Source: Bodo saltans (taxonomy: Eukaryota; Euglenozoa; Kinetoplastea; Eubodonida; Bodonidae). Taken from it: 64,000 nucleotides of DNA. Below, one piece after another: positions 40,729-49,654 of the stretch. Both the position numbers and the translations under genes were made by a program. The stretch is from contig CYKH01000493.1 of assembly GCA_001460835.1 (NCBI GenBank), positions 12,521-76,520 on the forward strand, written 5' to 3'. Under the pieces are notes generated by a model. It ran no database searches, was not told the origin of the DNA, and was given only the letters and a program-made list of their open reading frames with translations. Every line of letters begins with the position of its first letter. Within the stretch, counting starts at the first letter, position 1.

Positions 40729-40954
40729 TGTGATCACCAACCTCATCATCGTACGAAAGCGAACATCTTATGCAACATTATCGACTGCTGTACTACTTCT
40801 TTGTGGCGTCACTTTGTTTAAACCGTTTCATGTTGAATCTCACACAATCCGAGGGCAACTGTTTTCCTTACTTTTCGTTTTTATTTATTACGCTTTGGAA
40901 AGAAGCGTCTGGTGTTGCGCTCTACATCGAGAGGCAATAAACAAAAAAAAAAAC

Positions 40955-41260
40955 ATGGCCGACAACAACAACATTACGCTGAAGATCACTGCGAAGACGG
41001 GCATCAGCACCCAATTCCCCGAGATGAGCAGAGGCGGGACCACCACGATGGGCCAACTTCAGGGACTTTTCCAAAAGAAGTTGAAACTTTCGATTGTGCA
41101 TTTCTTCGTCATGCAGGGCGCAGAAGGCTTCATTCCCACGCCTGATCAAACACTAGAGACCCTGCATGCCTTGTACGGCTCTAGCGAGCCGGTTGGCAAC
41201 ACGGACCAGGTCAGGAGATTATTATCGCTGGCAGTATCGACTCAAATCTTTCAAGGGTAG
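40955..41260 (+). CDS. ATG12: ATG12-like ubiquitin-fold protein, copy 1
   Basis: ATG12 is conjugated through its C-terminal glycine to ATG5 and drives ATG8 lipidation in autophagy. This 101-residue protein follows the family from end to end: beta strands ITLKITAKTGIST, TTTMGQLQGLFQKKLKLS, the core strand HFFVMQG, the hallmark FIPTPDQTLETLHALYG (compare the SPDQ...L...FG of ATG12), and a last strand LLSLAVSTQIFQG ending exactly in glycine, so no processing is needed. An insert of about 12 residues (SSEPVGNTDQVR) precedes the last strand. The ATG sits after an A-rich leader. The next gene is its diverged paralogue, and ATG16 is at 3.9-5.6 kb. Confidence 0.75.
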   Translation: MADNNNITLKITAKTGISTQFPEMSRGGTTTMGQLQGLFQKKLKLSIVHFFVMQGAEGFIPTPDQTLETLHALYGSSEPVGNTDQVRRLLSLAVSTQIFQG

Positions 41261-41534
41261 CGAATGCACACATGGTTGAGAGGTTTCGTGTGTTGGAGAC
41301 TTGCTACGGTGTTACAATGTCCCTCCATCAGCCTGCGTTGCGTCCGTTGTTGCATTCTCCATCATCTTCCACAGTTTTTGCGATTGGGGTTAATCACACA
41401 CCCAAAGTTTGCTGCACTCATGTTTGTTGACATATTGATCATGGGCTTGTACTCTCTCCTGATGATTCTTCTTCTATGCCTTGTTTGGTTGATACAACAA
41501 GAGTAAGGGGTGGTGCTGTTGATTGCACTTACTT

Positions 41535-41858
41535 ATGGATGAATCCGCCAACGTCCCGGTGACCCCCAGGGAGGATGCCGTAAACCTCACGTTTATTGCA
41601 CTCAGAGGCATGCCCGATGTGCAGAAGCATTCTAGGCCTGGTAACAGCACTATTGGACAACTTCAAGCACGGCTACAGAAGCGCCTTAAGATTCCTCTGG
41701 TGTTCCTTTGCTTGCAGCTTCCAAACAACGAAACGTTTATGCCGTTACCAGACTTGACGCTGGATCAATTATCTGAGATCTTCGGCTCAAAAGATGCGGA
41801 GACGGGTAAGTGGGCCCTTACATTTGCAGCCTCCACCACAACCGAAGCGTTCCCTTGA
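41535..41858 (+). CDS. ATG12-like ubiquitin-fold protein, copy 2, without terminal glycine
   Basis: This 107-residue paralogue of the preceding gene has an N-terminal extension (MDESANVPVTPRED), VNLTFIALRGMPDVQ, NSTIGQLQARLQKRLKIPLV, FMPLPDLTLDQLSEIFGS and a last strand KWALTFAASTTTEAFP. The shared pattern F-x-P-x-P-D-x-T-L-x-x-L places it in the ATG12-like group. It ends in AFP rather than a glycine, so, as read, it could not be conjugated in the usual way. It may be a non-conjugating regulator, or its end may be misread. The spacer between the copies carries a T/C tract ending CAACAAG (to about 41502). Confidence 0.65.
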   Translation: MDESANVPVTPREDAVNLTFIALRGMPDVQKHSRPGNSTIGQLQARLQKRLKIPLVFLCLQLPNNETFMPLPDLTLDQLSEIFGSKDAETGKWALTFAASTTTEAFP

Positions 41859-42008
41859 GGCCTACAGTAGCAGTGATGTTGTTGCGTCGTTTTGTAGTGT
41901 TGCATCTTTGGAAACCAATAAGAAATTTTGTCGACTGCTGCTGCAATCATATTCTGTTGTCGCTTGTTCTTTGTTTTATGGTAACCCGCTTAAGGAAACC
42001 AGAACGCT

Positions 42009-44031
42009 ATGATGCGCCGAGGAACATGGTCGTACTGCGCAGCCACATCGGCTGAGAGAATATTATCCAGCAAACAAAAAGAAACCTCTGATGCCAAGAA
42101 TCATGCAGCCCCAGTGCCAACTGCAGTGCTGCACACTCTCTACAGAGCGTTGTTCAAGGAAGCACAACGAATGGATGCGGATCCCCTCTTGAAGGTGTTG
42201 TTCCCCATTCCGATTCCTATGCAACCTTTGATTCACATGGACCACGCCCTGCTTGTCCCTGGGCACGAAACCTTTACCGCTGCACTGCGTCGCTGCTTTC
42301 GCGATCCGTCGTTGAAGGGTACGCCAATCACGGCGGCCTTCGAGATCCTGAATCGAGCACGCTACCACAACAATGAGGTGCCTCCAAGATTAGCTGAGAG
42401 TGCAAAGGAACGCGAGGCATTCATCGCGTCGCTGCGAGCTGCAGCTCCTCCAGCCGGCACATTTTATGCAAACCTCTCGACTCGTTCCGATCGCGGCAAA
42501 AGTAACTCCTCGAGTGGAGCAACCAGCAAGAAGGCAATGCCCTCGTACCGTGCAGAGAACCTTCATCAAGTCCCGATCAAGTTGATCCCTATTCGCAACG
42601 AAGTCACGCGACGCAACCTTATGCCACTAGCCCCAGGCACCGGTCTCATTGCGCATCCTCTCTCTAGCTCACACGGGGACAGAAGGGTCATGATGGTAAC
42701 AGAGCAAACGCCAATGACCACCACAGCTTTGGTGTTGGACATGGTGTACGCCTACCCCATGTCCGGAGGCAACCCGATGTTTCCTGAAGTATTCTGGGGG
42801 CACGAGGTGCACAATGGTGGCTTCCTGCACGTGGACTCGTTCCGATCGCGGCAAAAGTAACTCCTCGAGTGGAGCAACCAGCAAGAAGGCAATGCCCTCG
42901 TACCGTGCAGAGAACCTTCATCAAGTCCCGATCAAGTTGATCCCTATTCGCAACGAAGTCACGCGACGCAACCTTATGCCACTAGCCCCAGGCACCGGTC
43001 TCATTGCGCATCCTCTCTCTAGCTCACACGGGGACAGAAGGGTCATGATGGTAACAGAGCAAACGCCAATGACCACCACAGCTTTGGTGTTGGACATGGT
43101 GTACGCCTACCCCATGTCCGGAGGCAACCCGATGTTTCCTGAAGTATTCTGGGGGCACGAGGTGCACAATGGTGGCTTCCTGCACGTGGACTTCACGATG
43201 CCGCCCACAGCACACGTTGCCGTGTTGCACAACTTAGCCCCTCCCTCTCCTCCTTTGCTGGAGAAGATTCAGCGGGATCATGGCAGCACGTACCACCACG
43301 CTTGGACCAAGTGGATGCGTCTGCAGGGGTCGAAGATGGCAGGCGGCACTGTCCCCGCACCGAATGTGGTGGAGCACCACGAACTGCTCTGCAAGCCGTT
43401 GATTCGCGGTGCGACGAGGGCAGACGGCACATGTGAGCCGACTCTGTACTACTCCAAGGTGGAAGCACTTCCGTACTTGGCACACTTAGCAGCAGGCCAA
43501 CCGCGTTCCTCGTTGAGGATCTATTGGGGGTGCATGCAGTGGCCCACCTCTCAAATCAACAACGAGATCGCTAACGGGCATTGGATGCCAGTCGACCTCA
43601 GCCCCAACTTCTTCAGCGGCTACCCGCTGATGCCCTCGAAGGTGCGAAGCCCTCCCTCCTCAACGTCACAGGTCGATGGTGAGGCAGAGGACGCTGCCCA
43701 CGGAGTACCACCGGAAGAGAGGTTTCCCACATTTGAAGAGCTCACAGCTGCCAAGTCTCTGCGGATGAAGCACTTTGACATCGACGTGGTTGCCCCTCAG
43801 GTATTTCCGCCCGACCAACCAATTTGCAAGCGTGAGCCTTTGTGGGACCAGATCTTGTTAAGCCTTGGTGGAGAGTTCACGCACCTCATCGGAGCGGCGA
43901 ATCCATTTTCGAAGACCAGAGGTCCACCCAGGTACCCCCCTAGTGAGATTATTTCATCTGAAGACTTGCCAGATCCAGCACATCTACCTTTGCTACTCGA
44001 ATCCGACGACGACGATGACGATGACGACTGA
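42009..44031 (+). CDS. UPF0301/AlgH (YqgE) domain protein, split by a 355-bp duplication
   Basis: The UPF0301 family is mainly bacterial and of unclear function. The protein begins MMRRGTWSYCAATSAERILS, a basic Ser-rich leader that could target mitochondria. After a helical N-terminal region, the domain shows LAPGTGLIAHPLSSSHGDRR, VMMVTEQTPMTTTALVLDMV, VFWGHEVHNGGFLHVD and, near the end, the hallmark RIYWGCMQWPTSQINNEIAN with GHWMPVDLSP (compare GWxPGQLExEIxxGxW of AlgH). The tail is acidic (eight Asp). A 355-bp duplication (42479-42833 and 42834-43188) shifts the frame: the first reading stops at about 42860, and the second copy carries on to 44031. One copy collapsed gives a continuous protein of roughly 555 residues. 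Confidence 0.65.
42479..43188 (+). repeat. 355-bp direct tandem duplication (2 copies)
   Basis: Copy 1 is 42479-42833 and copy 2 is 42834-43188, apparently identical, with the 4-bp microhomology GACT at the joint. It lies inside the UPF0301-type gene and breaks its frame. Confidence 0.9.
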
Positions 44032-44385
44032 GTGACACAGGTTGTGCGCCATACTTGGGATTGGCATTTCTTCACACACTCCAGGCATTATTGTGGAGGA
44101 CGTTCTTTTTTTGCGGAAGACTTTAGTTTCCCTTATTCACACGAGCACTCTCCTTTTCTCTTTGGTGCAGAGTGCTCATCATTGGTGTAGATTGATGCTG
44201 AACACAAGCTCACTTTGAGTTGCGGCTATGACTTATAAAATTCATTCTCATAAAACATCCTCCTGTACGTTTTGGTCACAGACTTTTGACAGTCGTCAAG
44301 GACTTCCGGTGGAGACACAGCGTGCCCCACCAAACTACACAATAGACAGAAACTACACACACAGACACAGAGCACAGAAAGCAAG
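44032..44385 (+). other. Intergenic region upstream of topoisomerase II
   Basis: It holds a T/C tract ending GGTGCAG (AG at 44169-44170) and further AGs closer to the gene, then a CA-rich leader (about 44330-44380) before the ATG. An 85-codon reading at 44228 overlaps the topoisomerase start in another frame and is probably not a gene. Confidence 0.5.
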
Positions 44386-47300
44386 ATGGGTAAGAAGACG
44401 GTGGAGGAAATTTACCAAAAGAAGACGCAGCATGAGCACATTCTTGCTCGCCCCGATATGTACATCGGCACCATTGAACCCGTGACCGAGGAGGCATGGG
44501 TGTTCGATGAGGCCGACAACATCATGAAGCAACGGAAGTGCACGTGGATTCCTGGGCTGTACAAGATCTTCGATGAGATCCTGGTGAATGCGTCGGACAA
44601 CAAGGTGCGTGACTTTGAGGGCCAAACACAGATCAAGGTGTGGATCGACGGGGAGAAGGGCATGGTGCGCGTGTGGAACAATGGGGAGGGCATCCCGGTC
44701 GCCAAGCACAAGGAGCATGACTTGTGGGTGAGCGAGATGATCTTTGGTCACTTGATGACGGGCTCCAACTACGACGACACGGAGGCGAAGGTGACGGGAG
44801 GGCGCAACGGATTTGGTGCGAAGCTGACCAACGTGTTCTCCACGCGCTTCGAGGTGGAGAGTGCCCACAGCCGATCGCGCAAGAAGTTTCACATGAAGTG
44901 GACCAACAACATGCTCAACTCTGAGCCCCCCTCCATTACGCCGTTCGACGGCACCGACTACACGATGATCACGTTTTACCCTGACTTCGCGAAGTTCAAC
45001 ACGACTGGGTTTGGTGAGGACATGCTTCTGATCATGAAGCGGCGCGTGTACGACATTGCGGGCTGCACCGACAAGAGCCTTAAGTGTTACCTTAACGGCA
45101 ACAAGTTACCGCTCTCGACGTTCCAGGAGTACGTCGAGCTGTTCCCAACGATGGGCGAGGAGAAGAAGGCTGCGAGCTACTCGCGAGTCAACGATCGCTG
45201 GGAGGTGTGCGTGCGTGTGAGCAACATGGGGTTCCAGCAAGTCAGCTTCGTGAATTCGATTGCGACGACTCGGGGCGGGAACCATGTGCGCTACATCACT
45301 GACCAGATCATCACGAAGGTCACGGATGCGGCCAAGAAGAAGAGCAAGGTGGAGGCAAAGCCGCACATGATCAAGCCGCATCTGTTTGTCTTCATCAACT
45401 GCCTAATCGAGAACCCTGGCTTTGACTCCCAGACGAAGGAGACGCTCAACACGACGAAGCCCAAGTTTGGCTCGAACTGCGACCTGCCCAACAGCATGAT
45501 CGACTACATCCTCAAATCCGGGATCGTGGAGCGCACGGTGGAGATGGCGAACAGCAAGCTGCAGAAGGAGATGGCGTCGAAGCTGAAGAACTCCGACCGG
45601 CGCCAGGTGCTTGGCATTCCGAAGCTGGACGACGCGAACGAGGCGGGCGGAAAGCACAGCGCACGCTGCACACTCATTCTAACCGAGGGCGACTCCGCGA
45701 AGGCCCTGTGCACGGCTGGGCTGGCGGTGAAGGACCGGGATTTCTTTGGCGTATTCCCCCTGCGTGGCAAGCCGCTCAATGTGCGCGACGCGAGCCTTAA
45801 GAAGGTGATGGCGTGCGAGGAGATTCAGTGCGTGATGAAGATCATGGGCCTCGACATGCGCCAGTCGTACACGTCGCCGGACAACCTGCGCTACGGGCAC
45901 CTCATGATCATGTCTGACCAGGACCACGACGGCAGTCACATCAAAGGTCTCCTCATCAACTTCATACACCACTACTGGCCGGATCTGATCAAGTCCCCCG
46001 GGTTCCTGCAGCAATTCATCACGCCGATTGTGAAGGCCCGTGAGAAGGGCAGCTCGCGCTCCGTCAGTTTCTTCTCGATGCCTACTTATCTTGAGTGGAG
46101 GCAGCGCCTTGGTGCTGCGGCCACGACTAAGTACGATATCCGGTACTACAAGGGTCTGGGTACGTCCGGCTCGAAGGAGGGCCGCGAGTACTTCGAAAAT
46201 ATCGAGGTCCATCGCTTAGACTTCGTCCACCGAGAAAATGACGACGAGCGCATCAAGATGGCGTTTGCGAAGGACAAGGTGGAGGACCGCAAGCAGTGGA
46301 TCACTGCGTTCCGCAACAACGAGAACGTGGCGGAGCACATGGACTACAGCGTCAAGAGTGTCTCGTACAGCGACTTCATAGACAAGGAGCTCATTCTGTT
46401 CTCCGTCGCTGACTGCGAGCGGTCCATCCCGAGCGTTGTGGACGGCCTCAAGCCTGGGCAGCGCAAGGTGCTCTTCTCGTGCTTCAAGCGGAACCTGGTG
46501 AAGTCCATCAAGGTTGCGCAGCTGGCTGGTTACGTCTCCGAGCACTCTGCGTACCACCACGGCGAGGCGTCGCTGGTGGCGACGATCGTGGCCCTTGCGC
46601 AGGACTTTGTGGGCTCGAACAACCTCCCCATCCTGCAGCAGGATGGCCAGTTCGGTACCCGGCTGCAGGGCGGTAAGGACCACGCGGCGGGCCGTTACAT
46701 CTTCACGCGCCTGACCACCGCCGCCCGCCTGCTGTACCACCGCGACGACGACTTCACGGTGGACTACAAGGACGACGACGGCCTGAGCGTGGAGCCCTTC
46801 TACTACGTCCCTGTGATTCCGATGGTGCTGGTGAACGGGACGGCTGGCATCGGCACTGGGTTCGCGACGAACATCCCGAACTACTCTCCGTACGACGTCA
46901 TCCACAACATTCGGCGGCTGCTGATCGGGGACGAGCTGCTGCCGATGGCTCCGTGGTACTTTGGCTTCAAGGGGACGATCGAGGAGAAGGAGAAGGGCAA
47001 GTTTGTGTCGCGCGGGAAGATGAGCGTCCGTGCGGACAACGTGGTCAGCATCTCGGAGCTTCCGATCGGGACGTGGACGCAGCAGTACAAGAAGTTCCTG
47101 GAGGAGCTGCGGGAGAAGGAGATCGTGGTGCAGTACCGCGAGCACAACACCGACGTGACGGTTGACTTCGAGGTGCTGCTGCACCCCACTGTGTTCGAGC
47201 TGTGGAATGGCCAGGGCGTGCTGGAGGACAAGCTGCAGCTGAAGGAGTACATCCACGCGACGAACATCATTGCGTTCAACAAGGACGGCCAGCTGACGAA

Positions 47301-48846
47301 GTACGCGGACGCGGAGGCGGTGATCAAGGAGTTCTACCTGATTCGCCTCGACTACTACAATCGCCGCAAGGAGTACATGCTGGGCGAGCTTCGCCGCGCT
47401 GTCTCGAAGCTGGAGAACATGGTCCGGTTTGTGCGCGAGGTGGTTGCCGGCACGCTCGTGGTGACACGGCGGAAGAAGAAGGAGCTGCTGGACGAGCTGC
47501 TGCAGAAGAGGTACGCGGCGTTCCCTCCCGCCCAGAAGAAGAAGCTCTCATCGACGACGATCGGCGAGGGTGAGAATGACGCGCCTCAGCCGAACCCCGA
47601 GGACCTGGAGGATCAGTACCTCGCGGCTGCAGTCGGGGACGATGGCGGCCGCGACGCGGATGAGTCTGTGAACAAGGCCACGCGCGACTACGACTACCTG
47701 CTCGGCATGAAGCTGTGGAGCCTGACGCTCGAGATGATCAACCGCCTCGAGGCTCAGATGCAGCGCGCGAGGGCGGACCTCAACGCGCTGGAGAGGAAGT
47801 CGCCGAGGGAGATGTGGGCGGACGACCTGGACGCGCTGGAGCGGCACATGAAGAAGCACTTTGCGGACCGCGAGACTGAAATCGCCGGCATTCTGAAGAA
47901 GAAGCTGGAGCTGAAGAGGAACTTCGAGGCGCACCGTGTCCGCGTCCCTGTGCTGTCGGACAAGGCGCGCGCTGCCCTCAACAAAGAGTCGGAGAAGTTC
48001 ACGAAGGCGGGGAAGCGTGGAGGGGCGAAGGACGGGGGTGAGGGGGATGGCGGTGGTGAGGCTCAGCCGAAGCCGAAGAAGGCCCCGAAGCGAAAGAAGA
48101 AGAAGGGCTCCGACTCCGAGGACAACTTTGACGACTCATCTGACGACGACGACGACGATGACGGCCCCGACCCGTTTGCCGACGAAGAGAAGCCAGCGAA
48201 GGCGGCGCGTGCGCCTCGAGCGAAGGCATCGGGAGGAGGTGCGGCTGCACCGAAGGCGAAAAAGGCACCGGCACCGAAGAAGTCGAAGAAGAAGTCGTCG
48301 TCGGACTCTGACGAATCCAGCAGCGACGCCTCTGATGATTCGGATGACTCTGATGAGTCTTCTGCTGGTGGCAGTGAAAGCGATGATGAGCCGATCGTGA
48401 AGAAGAAGCCTTCGACGAAGCCCCCGCCGAAGTCGAAGGGTCCGCGCACGGAAGCGGCAGCGAAGGCACCCTCCGCCAAGAAATCAGTGGTCAACGTGGA
48501 CGATGACGACGATTTCCTGAACGACTTTGGGCTGAACGCGATCGCCAGCTCCCAGCCTCTGAAGAAAGCGCCGCCACCCAAAGCGACGCCAGCTGCGCCG
48601 AAGCCAGTTGCGACGCGTGCGGCAGCGCCGTCATTCTTGGACGACGACGATGACGATCTCTTTGCGCTTGGTGAGCGCAAGCCGCCTGTTGCTGCGACTG
48701 CTGGTAGAGGTGCAGCCGCAGCAAAGCCGAAGAAGGCCCCAGCAAAGAAATGCAGACGTGAATCGGACTCCGATTCTGAAGATTCAGATTCTTCGTCTAA
48801 AAGCTCGGATGAGTCTGACTTCGACTTTTATCACACTAGAGAATAG
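44386..48846 (+). CDS. TOP2: DNA topoisomerase II, nuclear type
   Basis: The enzyme passes one DNA duplex through another with ATP. The 1486-residue protein has the GHKL ATPase (VWNNGEGIPVAKHKEH, GGRNGFGAKLTNVFS, QTKETL), the TOPRIM metal site (LTEGDSAKAL with Glu434; SDQDHDGSHIKG with its DxD at 511-513; PLRGKPLNVR), and the catalytic tyrosine at about residue 771 in HAAGRYIFTRL, preceded by the usual arginine. From about 1200 the C-terminal domain alternates Lys/Pro/Ala and Asp/Ser/Glu blocks (KKAPKRKKKKGSDSEDNFDD, KKSKKKSSSDSDESSSDASD) and ends SKSSDESDFDFYHTRE. Such a charged tail is typical of nuclear enzymes; the mitochondrial kinetoplastid paralogue is shorter. The last 130 bases have a diverged copy at 51.6 kb. 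Confidence 0.97.
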   Translation: MGKKTVEEIYQKKTQHEHILARPDMYIGTIEPVTEEAWVFDEADNIMKQRKCTWIPGLYKIFDEILVNASDNKVRDFEGQTQIKVWIDGEKGMVRVWNNGEGIPVAKHKEHDLWVSEMIFGHLMTGSNYDDTEAKVTGGRNGFGAKLTNVFSTRFEVESAHSRSRKKFHMKWTNNMLNSEPPSITPFDGTDYTMITFYPDFAKFNTTGFGEDMLLIMKRRVYDIAGCTDKSLKCYLNGNKLPLSTFQEYVELFPTMGEEKKAASYSRVNDRWEVCVRVSNMGFQQVSFVNSIATTRGGNHVRYITDQIITKVTDAAKKKSKVEAKPHMIKPHLFVFINCLIENPGFDSQTKETLNTTKPKFGSNCDLPNSMIDYILKSGIVERTVEMANSKLQKEMASKLKNSDRRQVLGIPKLDDANEAGGKHSARCTLILTEGDSAKALCTAGLAVKDRDFFGVFPLRGKPLNVRDASLKKVMACEEIQCVMKIMGLDMRQSYTSPDNLRYGHLMIMSDQDHDGSHIKGLLINFIHHYWPDLIKSPGFLQQFITPIVKAREKGSSRSVSFFSMPTYLEWRQRLGAAATTKYDIRYYKGLGTSGSKEGREYFENIEVHRLDFVHRENDDERIKMAFAKDKVEDRKQWITAFRNNENVAEHMDYSVKSVSYSDFIDKELILFSVADCERSIPSVVDGLKPGQRKVLFSCFKRNLVKSIKVAQLAGYVSEHSAYHHGEASLVATIVALAQDFVGSNNLPILQQDGQFGTRLQGGKDHAAGRYIFTRLTTAARLLYHRDDDFTVDYKDDDGLSVEPFYYVPVIPMVLVNGTAGIGTGFATNIPNYSPYDVIHNIRRLLIGDELLPMAPWYFGFKGTIEEKEKGKFVSRGKMSVRADNVVSISELPIGTWTQQYKKFLEELREKEIVVQYREHNTDVTVDFEVLLHPTVFELWNGQGVLEDKLQLKEYIHATNIIAFNKDGQLTKYADAEAVIKEFYLIRLDYYNRRKEYMLGELRRAVSKLENMVRFVREVVAGTLVVTRRKKKELLDELLQKRYAAFPPAQKKKLSSTTIGEGENDAPQPNPEDLEDQYLAAAVGDDGGRDADESVNKATRDYDYLLGMKLWSLTLEMINRLEAQMQRARADLNALERKSPREMWADDLDALERHMKKHFADRETEIAGILKKKLELKRNFEAHRVRVPVLSDKARAALNKESEKFTKAGKRGGAKDGGEGDGGGEAQPKPKKAPKRKKKKGSDSEDNFDDSSDDDDDDDGPDPFADEEKPAKAARAPRAKASGGGAAAPKAKKAPAPKKSKKKSSSDSDESSSDASDDSDDSDESSAGGSESDDEPIVKKKPSTKPPPKSKGPRTEAAAKAPSAKKSVVNVDDDDDFLNDFGLNAIASSQPLKKAPPPKATPAAPKPVATRAAAPSFLDDDDDDLFALGERKPPVAATAGRGAAAAKPKKAPAKKCRRESDSDSEDSDSSSKSSDESDFDFYHTRE

Positions 48847-48940
48847 TTAGAGCAAATCACGATGATTGTTTTCGCAAATATTCATATGCGAGAACTTATG
48901 CTGAAGAGACAGTGTGGAATAAAATGATGTTAATGGAAAA

Positions 48941-49100
48941 GTGACTCGCACCGACCTCAGCAGCATCTCCGCACTTCCGCAATTGCGGCAGCTGACCTTG
49001 CACTACTGTAGGGTGAGCGGTTGCACCGTGATCACCGGCTCGTGCTTTGCGGACCTTCGATTTGCACGATTGTAATGTGACGGACGAAGGCCTGGGCTCA
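48941..49100 (+). pseudogene. Leucine-rich-repeat gene relic
   Basis: One frame gives TDLSSISALPQLRQLTLHYC, then RVSGCTVITGSCFADLRFARL and a stop. The adjacent frame over the end reads FDLHDCNVTDEGLGS. Both show the LxxLxLxxCxV spacing of cysteine-containing LRRs, and the overlap indicates a frameshift. No start or flanking repeats are present, so this is a fragment of a larger LRR gene, a common surface-protein type in bodonids (family knowledge). Confidence 0.6.
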
Positions 49101-49252
49101 TGACGGTCCCACAGCTGCAGGGGCAGATAATAACCAAAAATAAGCATCAATATTTTCCCTATCTACTACGTTGGTACTGAGGGCTTTTACGTCACTTCTT
49201 TTTTGTATGGAATTGTGATGTCGTATTGCATCTCAATCGTTGTTGTGTGTTG

Positions 49253-49480
49253 GCGCGTGGAGGCGGTGCGGGCTTCTTTATTTTGTTGGTTGTTTCGCTG
49301 AGGCTTTGTTGTTATGATAAGTGTCCGTGACTCCTTGGAAGTTCAACACATCTGATGCACTTTTTTTTTTTTGCGCGTGGAGGCGGTGCGGGCTTCTTTA
49401 TTTTGTTGGTTGCTCGCTGAGGCTTTGTTGTTATGATAAGTGACCGTGACTCCTTGGAAGTTCAACACATCTGATGCACT
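49253..49480 (+). repeat. 108-bp duplication joined by a T12 run
   Basis: Copy 1 is 49253-49360 and copy 2 is 49373-49480, linked by twelve Ts at 49361-49372. They differ by a 1-bp indel (TTTCGCTG versus CTCGCTG) and GTGTCCG/GTGACCG. The sequence is non-coding. Confidence 0.9.
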
Positions 49481-49654
49481 AAGTCTCGCGCAGCACGGTT
49501 GCTTTGCTGGAGGCAAACTATTGCCAATCTAAAAAAAACCACCAAGCCGTATTTCCGAAGAATCGCCTTTCTCTTTTTGTTTGCCTGTTTTCTTTTTGAG
49601 TGCTCTAAGAAAGGAGGAACTCCCAATCAGTGACACGTCCGTCATCTTTGTTGC

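Larger units (their letters stand above)
48847..49654 (+). other. Degenerate spacer after topoisomerase II
   Basis: About 800 bases without an intact gene. It contains an LRR-gene relic (48941-49100), a 108-bp duplication joined by a T12 run (49253-49480), and a T/C tract (about 49565-49600) that may serve the following kinase-like gene. Confidence 0.6.

Noticed and set aside
41264-41506. 80-codon reading rich in hydrophobic residues between the two ATG12-like genes
   Set aside because: It starts three bases after a stop, overlaps the pyrimidine splice tract of the next gene and has biased Cys/Leu content typical of T/C-rich spacer.
44228-44485. 85-codon reading upstream of topoisomerase II
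   Set aside because: It overlaps the TOP2 start in another frame and lies in a CA-rich leader; it has no coding character.
46216-47256. 346-codon minus-strand reading opposite topoisomerase II
   Set aside because: Shadow of the GC-biased TOP2 codons; composition is Leu/His/Arg-rich without domains.
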